DNA of 9,495 bases from an uncultured Oscillospiraceae bacterium (GCA_934457235.1 CAKSHT010000088.1:1-9495); one strand, 5' to 3'; positions 1 through 5,717 are shown, counted from the first letter of the stretch. The notes: a model not told the origin generated them from the letters alone. Translations and numbers: made by a program.

Positions 1-310
1 AGGGAATGCAGATGATAACGCGCGCCTTGCCGCGTCCCCTGAGAGCCTTCTTGATGAACTGCTCCAGCATGCTGGAGGTCATGTCGAAATCCGCGATAAC
101 GCCGTCCTTCAGCGGGCGCACTGCAACGATGGAGCCGGGGGTGCGTCCGATAACGTCCTTGGCTTCCTGACCTACGTAGCGCACGCACTGGAGCTTCTTG
201 TCCACTGCAACTACGGAAGGCTCGCGAATGATAATGCCCTTGCCCCTCATATATACAAGCGTATTCGCAGTTCCTAAATCAATACCGATGTCCTTGGTCA
301 TTCCAAACAT
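1..310 (-). CDS. mreB: Rod shape-determining protein MreB, N-terminal part (cut by window edge)
   Basis: Reading the minus strand from the ATG at 310-308 gives 103 open codons that run off the left edge. The residues after the start (MFGMTKDIGIDLGTANTLVY) carry the actin/Hsp70-type phosphate-1 motif DLGTAN at about 11-16. They are followed by REPSVVAVD (29-37) and IGRTPGSIVAVRPLKDGVIADFD (54-76), which are typical of bacterial MreB. MreB is an actin-like ATPase that forms membrane-associated filaments and guides lateral cell-wall synthesis. The start is supported by GGAGG at 324-320, 9 nt upstream of ATG. The gene is divergent from the zapA-type gene. The paralogue Mbl cannot be fully excluded from the N-terminus alone; MreB/Mbl family membership is near certain. 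Confidence 0.95.
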   Translation of the reverse strand, partial: MFGMTKDIGIDLGTANTLVYMRGKGIIIREPSVVAVDKKLQCVRYVGQEAKDVIGRTPGSIVAVRPLKDGVIADFDMTSSMLEQFIKKALRGRGKARVIICIP

Positions 311-384
311 GTTCTGTTTCCTCCGTGAATATATTTTTATCCATGCCGCGACATGGTGCACTTTTACATAATAGTACAATTATA

Positions 385-413
385 ATTATAGCATTATTGT
401 ACGCTGTGCGCAA
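385..413 (-). promoter_or_regulatory. Sigma-A-type promoter for mreB
   Basis: On the minus strand, -35 TTGCGC (413-408) and -10 TATAAT (390-385) are separated by exactly 17 bp. The -10 is preceded by TGC, so it is also an extended -10 (TGnTATAAT). Transcription would start near 378, giving a leader of about 70 nt before the mreB ATG at 310. The match was read directly from the sequence; use in vivo is inferred. Confidence 0.75.
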
Positions 414-434
414 TGCATTATTAGCATAAAATTT

Positions 435-446
435 CGTGAATTCACG
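435..446. other. 12-bp perfect palindrome between the divergent promoters
   Basis: CGTGAATTCACG is a perfect palindrome lying between the two outward-facing promoters: 22 bp upstream of the mreB -35 and 71 bp upstream of the zapA -35. It is followed on the plus strand by GGA and a run of seven T. It could be an operator shared by both promoters, or a leftover weak terminator from an older gene arrangement. No other feature was seen in 446-516. Confidence 0.3.
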
Positions 447-516
447 GGATTTTTTTGGCTATTTTTCGGTAATCCTCCCATGTGTGAAAATGCTGCTGTT
501 ATTTTTCAAAAAAGGC

Positions 517-545
517 TTGCAATAAGTCGGGGTATACTGTATAAT
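517..545 (+). promoter_or_regulatory. Sigma-A-type promoter for the zapA-U32-rhomboid unit
   Basis: -35 TTGCAA (517-522) and a consensus -10 TATAAT (540-545) are separated by 17 bp. The predicted start is near 552, giving a leader of about 75 nt. With no other promoter-like match as good before 628, this is the likely promoter for all three plus-strand genes. Confidence 0.75.
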
Positions 546-572
546 ATAAATCAGGATTATAGTATATTTTCT

Positions 573-612
573 GCCCGGCTCCGGGCTTATCATAATTGAC
601 CAGTGGGGGTCA
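573..612 (+). other. Two hairpins in the zapA leader
   Basis: GCCCGG (573-578) and CCGGGC (581-586) form a tight hairpin. TGACC (597-601) and GGTCA (608-612) form a second, shorter one that ends directly before the likely Shine-Dalgarno sequence (AAAGGGA, about 614-620). There is no U-tract after the first hairpin, so it is not a good terminator. The second could affect ribosome access. Structure is inferred from base pairing only. Confidence 0.35.
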
Positions 613-627
613 GAAAGGGAAAAAGAA

Positions 628-2430
628 ATGCTTAAAGAAAAAGTCACCGTTACCATATGCGGAAAACCGTACAATCTCCGCACCAACGATACCGCTTCGC
701 TTATGCGCCAGGCAGAGGAGACCGACCGCCGCATAACGGAATACTGCAAGCTTATGCCGAACAATCCCGCCCCGAAAGAGGACGCGTGTGTTTTCACCGT
801 GCTCGACCTGCTGGGCGACCTGGATACCGTGAATGCCGAGCGTGACGCGCTGAAAAAGCAGAACGCCGCCATGACCGCCGCTGCGGAGCAGGGCGCGAAG
901 GACAGCGAGGAGAACCGCCGTCTGATGGGCGTCGTATCCGAGCTTGAAAAGGACAGCGAGGCGCTTGCCGCTCTACGCACGAGCTATACTGAGCTGGAAG
1001 GCAAGAACGCGCAGCTTGCGGACACCCTCCGTGAAGCGAACGAGCGCGCTGATGAGAATCTTCACGCAAAGAAGGAGCTTGATTCCGCGAACGAGCGTAT
1101 AAAGGGTCTTGACGAAAAGAACTCGCAGCTTGTGCAGTCGATGAAATCCGGAGAGAACCGTATTTCAGAGCAGGAAAAGACCATCGCGGAATTGCAGCGC
1201 CAGAACGCCGATCTCCGCAAGCAGACCGAAAAGATCGCGGCGCTGACCGACGAGAATAAGAAGCTCTCCGAGAAGCTGGAGCGTTCCGCGAACGTTGAGG
1301 AAGCGCTCCGCCGCAGCGAGGAGCGCGCGGCTTCACTTGAAAAGGATCGTGAGAAGCTCAAGGCAAGCGCCGCCGAACTTGACGGCGTGAAGAAGTCCCT
1401 GGCGGAAGCGCTCGGAAAGTCCGCAGACCTGGAGCGCAAGCTTTCAGCCGCTGAAAAATCCGCAAAGGAGCTTGCCGATGTAAAGAAGCAGCTTGACGAG
1501 GCAAAGCAGTCCGTTTCCGCTGAAAAGGGCAGGAACGCCGACCTTGAAAAGAAGCTCTCGGCTTCCGACAAGACCGCGCAGGAGCTTGAGGAAACGAAGC
1601 AGTCCCTCGCCGCAGAAAAGGGCAGGAACGCCGACCTTGAAAAGAAGCTCGCAGCTTCCGACAAGACCGCGCAGGAGCTTGAAGAAACGAAGCAGTCCCT
1701 CGCCGCAGAAAAGGGCAGGAACGCCGACCTTGAAAAGAAGCTCTCGGCTTCCGACAAGACCGCGCAGGAGCTTGAAGAAACGAAGCAGTCCCTCGCCGCA
1801 GAAAAGGGCAGGAATGCCGACCTTGAGAAGAAGCTCTCGGCTTCCGACAAGACCGCGCAGGAGCTTGAGGAAGCGAAGCAGTCCCTCGCCGCAGAAAAGG
1901 GCAGGAACGCCGACCTTGAGAAGAAGCTCGCAGCTTCCGACAAGACCGCGCAGGAGCTTGAGGAAACGAAGCAGTCCCTCGCCGCAGAAAAGGGCAGGAA
2001 TGCCGACCTTGAGAAGAAGCTCTCGGCTTCCGACAAGACCGCAGACGAGCTGACCGAAGCAAAGCAGGCGCTCACCTCCGAGCAGAGCAGGTGCACTGAG
2101 CTGGAGCACCGCCTTGAAGCTGAGCGCAGAGCCGCCGAGGAAGCGCGCTCCAGCAGTACGGATATGGCGGAGGAGCTTGCGGTGCTTCGTGAAAAGGCTG
2201 ACAAGCTGGAGGAGCTTTCCGTGAAGTATTCGCAGATGGAGAGCGAAAATTCCGCGCTTCGTGCAGCCGGGGACAGCGCCGACAGCAGCGCAGAGCTTTC
2301 CCGGGAGGTAGAAACGCTGAAAAAGCGCCTGGACGAGGCTCTTGCGGAATCCCGCGATCTGAAAAAGACCAACGCTTCCCTTAACCGCCAGCTGAATGAA
2401 ATGCTTGAGGACGGACAGCTTACATTATGA
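628..2430 (+). CDS. ZapA-domain protein with a very long, repeat-expanded coiled coil
   Basis: Residues 1 to about 80 fit the ZapA fold: a beta-hairpin start (KEKVTVTICGKPYNLR), then a helix (SLMRQAEETDRRITEYCKLM) and a second helix rich in Leu and Asp. ZapA binds and bundles FtsZ at the division ring. Usual ZapA proteins have roughly 80-200 residues; this one has 600. From about residue 75 to 590 it is almost unbroken Glu/Lys/Ala/Leu-rich coiled coil without Pro. Residues 293-478 hold six 31-residue repeats, with degenerate copies at 255-285 and 479-509. The tail ends NEMLEDGQLTL. No signal peptide or membrane segment is visible, so it should be cytoplasmic. It is first in the operon, and its TGA overlaps the next ATG (ATGA), implying translational coupling. 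The ZapA call rests on the N-terminal pattern and on the synteny with a U32 gene, which is common in Clostridia. The role of the extension is unknown. Confidence 0.85.
   Translation: MLKEKVTVTICGKPYNLRTNDTASLMRQAEETDRRITEYCKLMPNNPAPKEDACVFTVLDLLGDLDTVNAERDALKKQNAAMTAAAEQGAKDSEENRRLMGVVSELEKDSEALAALRTSYTELEGKNAQLADTLREANERADENLHAKKELDSANERIKGLDEKNSQLVQSMKSGENRISEQEKTIAELQRQNADLRKQTEKIAALTDENKKLSEKLERSANVEEALRRSEERAASLEKDREKLKASAAELDGVKKSLAEALGKSADLERKLSAAEKSAKELADVKKQLDEAKQSVSAEKGRNADLEKKLSASDKTAQELEETKQSLAAEKGRNADLEKKLAASDKTAQELEETKQSLAAEKGRNADLEKKLSASDKTAQELEETKQSLAAEKGRNADLEKKLSASDKTAQELEEAKQSLAAEKGRNADLEKKLAASDKTAQELEETKQSLAAEKGRNADLEKKLSASDKTADELTEAKQALTSEQSRCTELEHRLEAERRAAEEARSSSTDMAEELAVLREKADKLEELSVKYSQMESENSALRAAGDSADSSAELSREVETLKKRLDEALAESRDLKKTNASLNRQLNEMLEDGQLTL
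1504..2061 (+). repeat. Six tandem 93-bp repeats inside the ZapA-type gene
   Basis: Units start at 1504, 1597, 1690, 1783, 1876 and 1969, each exactly 93 bp (31 codons), reading from KQS(L/V) to TAQELEE. Units 1-5 differ at only a few bases; unit 6 diverges at its end (TADELTEA). The Ser/Ala variant after KKL runs S-A-S-S-A-S, and units 4 and 6 share the AAT codon for Asn, which hints at block duplication of several units. Diverged relatives lie at 1390-1482 and 2062-2154. The near-identity at silent sites indicates recent expansion or ongoing homogenisation, so copy number probably varies between strains and may be mis-assembled in short-read data. Confidence 0.97.
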
Positions 2431-4475
2431 GTGAAATTCTTGCACCCCTGGGGGGAATAGACGACCTGTATGCGGCGCTGAACACCGGCGCCGACGCGGT
2501 CTATTTAGGAATGTCAGAATTTTCGGCACGCAAAAATGCCGAAAATTTTTCTGCAGAGGACTTGAAAAAAGCCTGCGACGAGTGTCACCGCCGTGGCGTA
2601 AAGGTGTACGCGGCGCTTAATACGCTGGTGTACGACAGCGAGATCGGAAAATTCGCGGACTGCGTGAAAAGCGCAGCGGAATGCGGCGTGGACGGACTTA
2701 TAATTCAGGACCTCGGCGCGGCGGATATCGTCCGGAGAATATGCCCGGAGCTTCCCCGGCATGCTTCCACGCAGATGACGCTGAACAGCGTTTCCGGCGT
2801 AAAGGCGGCGCAGGAGCTTGGATTCACCCGCGCCGTTATCGGACGTGAGCTTTCCCAGGAGCAGATACGCGATATAGCTGAAAACGCCGGAATCGAGCTG
2901 GAGGTGTTCGTGCACGGAGCGCTGTGCGTTTCGATAAGCGGTCAGTGCTACATGAGCAGTATTTTCGGCGGCAGGAGCGGCAGCCGCGGACTGTGCGCGC
3001 AGCCCTGCCGTCTGGATTTCACATGCGGTGAGCGGCACAACGTAATTTCGCTGAAGGACAGTTCGCTAGTAACTCATCTGCGGGAGCTGGATGACCTGGG
3101 CATTGCTTCCCTCAAGATAGAGGGCAGAATGAAACGCCCGGAGTACATCGCCTGCGCCGTGGACGCTTGTCGCAAGTCCCTTGACGGGGAGGACTATGAT
3201 TACGACCGCCTGGCCGGGATATTCTCCCGCGGCGGTCTTACGGACGGCTATTTCAACGGCACAATGCGTGACATGCAGGGAATTCGCAGCCGCGAGGACG
3301 TGGAGAACTCCGCAAAGGCTATGAGCGGCATAAAGGCTCTGTACAAGGCGGAATTCCCGCGCATAACGGCGGATATCCGCACGGAGCTTCACGCGGATAC
3401 GCCGGCGTTTGCGAGCGGCTCAGCTGAGGGCTGCGCGGCGGCTGTGCAGGGGGATATCCCGCAGCCTGCTAAGAACGCCCCGCTGACTCCGGAGAGCGTT
3501 TGCGAGCGTATGTCGAAGCTTGGCGGAACGCAGTTCATTCCCGGCAATATCACCGCTGATGTTGACGACGGGTTGAATCTTCCCGCGTCCGCGCTGAATT
3601 CCCTGCGGCGTGAACTCACGGCGCGCCTGGATGAAGCAGTGCTGAAAAAGAACACTCCGGTGTACCGTCAGTTCCCGCTGACGCCTCCGGGCAGCGCTCC
3701 GAATGAGAAAACAGAATTTGAATGGCGCTGCGAAGTCTATTCAGCTGAGCAGCTTCGGCAGGCTCTGGAGCTTCCTTTCGGGCTGATATATGCTCCGATA
3801 CGCCTGCTGGATGAAAATACTCCGCACAAGAACAGAATAGCCGTGATACCTCCGTTCGTCCTCCAGGACTGCGAGAAGCCGCTGCGTACAAGGCTTCGTG
3901 AATTACGCGCGGCGGGATTCACAAGGGCGCTTGCGCATACCCTGGGTCATGCGCAGCTTCTTAAGGAGGAGGGGTATATCCTCCACGGCGGGCATCGGAT
4001 GAACGTCATCAACAGCTATTCTGCGGAGGTTTGCAGCAGGTTCGGGTTCAGCGATATAACGCTCTCGTTCGAGGGAACTGCGGCGCAGCTGGCGGAGATA
4101 CAGTCGCCCATACCGCGCGGAATAATCGCATACGGCAGGCTCCCGCTGATGATAATGCGGCGCTGTCCGGTGAGCGGCGGCGCTCCCTGCGGCAGGGTAC
4201 ATCTGTTCGACGATGCGGGTAAGCCCTGCGGAGAGCATATCTGCGACCGGCGCGGTAACAAGTTGCCGGTGCTATGCGGCGGAAGCAGCGTTGAGATACT
4301 CAATCCGGATATGCTGATAATGAGCGACCGCATGAACTCCGTGGAGCCGTTCGATTTCGCGGTGCTGAAATTCACGGACGAACGCGAGATAAAGCCGATT
4401 CTCGACATGTATGTGACGAACGGAAAGCCCGCAGGCTCGCTCACGCGGGGACTGTACTTCCGCGGCGCTGAGTAA
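2427..4475 (+). CDS. U32 family Fe-S protein, long RlhA-like form (RNA hydroxylation)
   Basis: This 682-residue protein matches the U32 family signature exactly at residues 159-177 (E-V-F-V-H-G-A-L-C ... G-Q-C-Y-M-S). The order is an N-terminal TIM-barrel-like U32 domain (about 1-290), then a DUF3656-like stretch (about 354-408, ending in LPASALNSLRREL), then a C-terminal part. C167, C174, C190 and C194 are the candidate [4Fe-4S] ligands. A second cysteine group (C580, C588, C601, C606) sits near the C-terminus. Despite the name peptidase U32, characterised members such as E. coli TrhP and RlhA hydroxylate tRNA U34 and 23S rRNA C2501, and UbiU/UbiV act in ubiquinone synthesis. Length and domain order favour the RlhA-like subgroup; the exact RNA target cannot be read from sequence. 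The start overlaps the zapA stop by 4 bp. SD-like AAGGAGG overlaps its own stop and serves the next gene. Confidence 0.88.
   Translation: MSEILAPLGGIDDLYAALNTGADAVYLGMSEFSARKNAENFSAEDLKKACDECHRRGVKVYAALNTLVYDSEIGKFADCVKSAAECGVDGLIIQDLGAADIVRRICPELPRHASTQMTLNSVSGVKAAQELGFTRAVIGRELSQEQIRDIAENAGIELEVFVHGALCVSISGQCYMSSIFGGRSGSRGLCAQPCRLDFTCGERHNVISLKDSSLVTHLRELDDLGIASLKIEGRMKRPEYIACAVDACRKSLDGEDYDYDRLAGIFSRGGLTDGYFNGTMRDMQGIRSREDVENSAKAMSGIKALYKAEFPRITADIRTELHADTPAFASGSAEGCAAAVQGDIPQPAKNAPLTPESVCERMSKLGGTQFIPGNITADVDDGLNLPASALNSLRRELTARLDEAVLKKNTPVYRQFPLTPPGSAPNEKTEFEWRCEVYSAEQLRQALELPFGLIYAPIRLLDENTPHKNRIAVIPPFVLQDCEKPLRTRLRELRAAGFTRALAHTLGHAQLLKEEGYILHGGHRMNVINSYSAEVCSRFGFSDITLSFEGTAAQLAEIQSPIPRGIIAYGRLPLMIMRRCPVSGGAPCGRVHLFDDAGKPCGEHICDRRGNKLPVLCGGSSVEILNPDMLIMSDRMNSVEPFDFAVLKFTDEREIKPILDMYVTNGKPAGSLTRGLYFRGAE
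2518..2550 (+). terminator. Terminator-like hairpin inside the start of the U32 gene
   Basis: AATTTTCGGCA (2518-2528) and TGCCGAAAATT (2537-2547) form an 11-bp perfect inverted repeat around an 8-nt loop. The T-tract continues to 2550. It lies in codons 31-42 of the U32 gene, about 90 bp after the zapA stop. It has the form of a modest intrinsic terminator and could lower expression of the U32 and rhomboid genes relative to zapA. Translating ribosomes coupled from zapA would tend to suppress it. Confidence 0.4.
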
Positions 4476-4484
4476 GGAGGAAAC

Positions 4485-5072
4485 ATGGCTGGCAAGATAA
4501 AATTCAAGATATCCTATAACTGTCCGGTAGTCCTGACGTACGCGGCGGTGTGCCTGGTGCTTCTGGGAATCAACTGGCTGACGGGCGGCTGGCTGAATAC
4601 ATATGTAATGGTGTGCTACGGGCACCCGTCCTGGCTGGATCCTATGACGTATGTCCGCTGTGTGGCGTACTTCTTCGGGCATTCCAGCTGGGAGCATTAC
4701 GCAAGCAATATGCTGCTAATGCTTCTGGTGGGTCCGGTGGTGGAAGAAAAATACGGCAGCGGAAACCTCGCGTTCATGATAGCCGTAACTGGCGTTGCGA
4801 CCGGACTTATCAACTGTATTTTCTTTGATACCGGAGTGATAGGCGCAAGCGGTATCGTGTTCATGATGATAATACTGAGCGCGTTCACCAACGTGAAGAA
4901 AGGCGAGATACCGCTTTCGCTGATACTTGTCGCTGCGATATACCTCGGACGCGAGATAGTAAGTGCGTTCACTCCGGATAGTGTTTCGCAGTTCGGGCAT
5001 ATCATGGGCGGTATTTTCGGTCTGTTCTGGGGGATATACTTCTATCGCACTAAGTTCAGAAGCCAGTATTAA
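4485..5072 (+). CDS. Rhomboid family intramembrane serine protease
   Basis: The 195-residue protein has about six hydrophobic segments (roughly 13-31, 52-65, 73-88, 95-114, 117-134 and 142-187 containing the last two). It carries the rhomboid hallmarks: H71-x3-N75 in the second-segment region (HYASN), the nucleophile motif GASG at 120-123 with Ser122, and the catalytic His172 in GHIMGG. It should be an active membrane protease that cleaves substrates within or near the lipid bilayer. Length fits the minimal bacterial rhomboid. GGAGG at 4476-4480, directly after the U32 stop, is 4 nt before ATG. It is last in the operon. Substrates are unknown. The link to ZapA and a U32 protein is positional only. 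Confidence 0.93.
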   Translation: MAGKIKFKISYNCPVVLTYAAVCLVLLGINWLTGGWLNTYVMVCYGHPSWLDPMTYVRCVAYFFGHSSWEHYASNMLLMLLVGPVVEEKYGSGNLAFMIAVTGVATGLINCIFFDTGVIGASGIVFMMIILSAFTNVKKGEIPLSLILVAAIYLGREIVSAFTPDSVSQFGHIMGGIFGLFWGIYFYRTKFRSQY

Positions 5073-5080
5073 AATGAATT

Positions 5081-5120
5081 GGGAGGGTCTTATGACCCTT
5101 CCTCAGTCTGTCGAAAAAGT
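5081..5120 (+). repeat. Left terminal inverted repeat of the hairpin element
   Basis: 40 bp. The outer 22 bp form a hairpin: GGGAGGGTC (5081-5089), loop TTAT, GACCCTTCC (5094-5102), all paired with one G-T. The inner end GTCGAAAAAGT (5110-5120) pairs perfectly with 5276-5286. Confidence 0.75.
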
Positions 5121-5127
5121 AAATTTT

Positions 5128-5146
5128 GCCCGCGAAGCGGGCTTTT
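5128..5146 (+). terminator. Candidate intrinsic terminator for the zapA-U32-rhomboid unit
   Basis: GCCCGC (5128-5133), loop GAA, GCGGGC (5137-5142), then TTTT. It is a G+C-rich stem with a short T-tract 56 bp after the rhomboid stop. It lies inside the hairpin element, so the element may supply the terminator of this operon. The short T-tract keeps this moderate. Confidence 0.5.
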
Positions 5147-5259
5147 GAAATCAATTTTTTGACCCAGCTTTGCCGGGTCAAAAAATACTTCTATCCGCAC
5201 AAGTGTGCGGTTTGTCGGCTATGCCGACAAACCGTGCGCGCAGGGCGGATGTTCGGCGG

Positions 5260-5281
5260 AAAAGTCACTTTAGTGACTTTT
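5260..5281. terminator. Hairpin with A- and T-tract, possible bidirectional terminator
   Basis: AAAAGTCACT (5260-5269) pairs with AGTGACTTTT (5272-5281). The arms begin with A-runs and end in T-runs on both strands, so it could end both the plus-strand rhomboid transcript and the minus-strand small-gene transcript. The stem is low in G+C, which weakens the call. Confidence 0.35.
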
Positions 5282-5315
5282 TCGACGGTCTCTGGGAGGG
5301 TCTTATGACCCTCCC
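5276..5315 (-). repeat. Right terminal inverted repeat of the hairpin element
   Basis: Inverted copy of 5081-5120, 33 of 40 identical. It contains the perfect hairpin GGGAGGGTC (5294-5302), TTAT, GACCCTCCC (5307-5315). Its inner end ACTTTTTCGAC overlaps the arm of the hairpin at 5260-5281, so the two pairings exclude each other. Confidence 0.75.
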
Positions 5316-5321
5316 ATTGTG

Positions 5322-5435
5322 TTATCTCTGGTTCTGACCCTGCTGGTTCTGTCTGTTCTGACCGTTCTGATTCTGGCGGTTCTGACCCTGCTGATTCTGA
5401 CGGTTCTGGTTATTCTGGTTATTCTGTTCGGACAT
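5322..5435 (-). CDS. 37-residue Gln/Asn-rich octapeptide-repeat micro-protein
   Basis: ATG at 5435-5433, TAA at 5324-5322. The start is backed by a strong Shine-Dalgarno site, AGGAGG (5449-5444), 8 nt upstream. The product has 15 Gln, 12 Asn, 4 Arg and 3 Gly out of 37 residues. After MSEQNNQNN it consists of QNRQNQQG, QNRQNQNG, QNRQNQQG and a final QNQR. It has no hydrophobic segment, no Cys and no aromatic residue, and a net positive charge. It should be disordered and polar, perhaps prone to self-association like prion-type Q/N tracts. I do not recognise the family. Gln-rich spore proteins (gamma-type SASP) are a loose compositional comparison only. It lies downstream of the gpmI terminator and converges on the rhomboid gene. 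Being under 40 codons, it would be missed by most gene callers. Confidence 0.65.
   Translation of the reverse strand: MSEQNNQNNQNRQNQQGQNRQNQNGQNRQNQQGQNQR
5337..5408 (-). repeat. Three 24-bp tandem repeats in the Q/N-rich gene
   Basis: Units at 5385-5408, 5361-5384 and 5337-5360 each encode QNRQNQ(Q/N)G, followed by a 12-bp partial unit (5325-5336). Arg codons differ between units (CGT, CGC, AGA) while the amino acids stay the same. That pattern suggests selection for the protein rather than a fresh DNA duplication. Confidence 0.85.
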
Positions 5436-5687
5436 TATATTTTCCTCCTGGAGTGATTCTCCGTGTATATTCCGGCTTTTCGCCGCAGAAATATTGTGTC
5501 CGGTTTATGTTCTATTATTCTGGAAATTTCTGCTTGTCACAGTAGAAATTAGCGACGTCCCAGCACTCGTCGCCCGGAGAGTGCAAGGAAAATCTGCTCG
5601 TTTTCCGGGGATTTTATGCGCATGAGCGTTCTGAATATATTACGTATCAGTTTAATATCCGTAATTGTATTTCTGGCGCTTGATGTT
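5436..5687 (-). other. Long leader upstream of the Q/N-rich gene
   Basis: This stretch of about 250 bp has no convincing gene. It holds an imperfect 26-bp palindrome (5525-5550; AATTTC and GAAATT ends). It also has two competing stems around 5573-5609 (CCCGGA with TCCGGG, or GGAAAA 5587-5592 with TTTTCC 5601-5606), and a small CGGC-TTTTC-GCCG hairpin (5473-5485). A stop-bounded minus-strand frame at 5515-5613 ends in a protein-like stretch (SPGDECWDVANFYCDKQKF) but has no ATG. It may be a gene remnant. Confidence 0.4.
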
Positions 5688-5716
5688 ACTATAGTATGAA
5701 AAAAGTTTGCCATCAA
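5688..5716 (-). promoter_or_regulatory. Candidate promoter for the Q/N-rich gene
   Basis: On the minus strand, -35 TTGATG (5716-5711; 4 of 6 to consensus) and -10 TATAGT (5693-5688; 5 of 6) lie 17 bp apart. They start just beyond the T-tract of the gpmI terminator. The predicted RNA start is near 5681, leaving a leader of about 245 nt before the small gene. Confidence 0.55.
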
Positions 5717-5717
5717 T

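Larger units (their letters stand above)
5081..5315. mobile_element. 235-bp MITE-like element made of hairpins, with 40-bp terminal inverted repeats
   Basis: The left 40 bp (5081-5120) and the reverse complement of the right 40 bp (5276-5315) agree at 33 of 40 positions. Both begin GGGAGGGTC, and the innermost 11 bp (GTCGAAAAAGT) are identical. Each end folds on itself (GGGAGGGTC-TTAT-GACCC...). Between them lie hairpins at 5128-5142, 5155-5185 (11-bp arms), 5195-5210, 5211-5231 (9-bp perfect arms) and 5260-5281 (10-bp arms). ATT occurs on both outer flanks (5078-5080 and 5316-5318), a possible 3-bp target duplication. It carries no convincing gene. It fills the gap between two convergent genes almost exactly. 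The MITE identity is inference; a structured RNA or bidirectional terminator array is the alternative. Confidence 0.65.

Noticed and set aside
1504..2061. CRISPR-like regular repeats
   Set aside because: The 93-bp units are contiguous without spacers, keep the reading frame and encode coiled coil. There are no cas genes.
1062..2372. 436-codon minus-strand open frame and similar long frames on both strands over the repeat region
   Set aside because: They mirror the Glu/Lys/Ala-rich coiled-coil gene, whose codons rarely create stops on the other frames. No Shine-Dalgarno sites, and the products are Ser/Phe- or Arg/Pro-rich low-complexity shadows.
3964..3984. GGAGGA...TCCTCC inverted repeat with an SD-like AAGGAGG in the U32 gene
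   Set aside because: Short, imperfect, no start codon in place and no T-run. Probably chance within coding sequence.
5126..5308. 60-codon plus-strand frame within the hairpin element
   Set aside because: Its codons run through every hairpin arm and it has no Shine-Dalgarno site. The base-paired structure explains the sequence better than a protein does.
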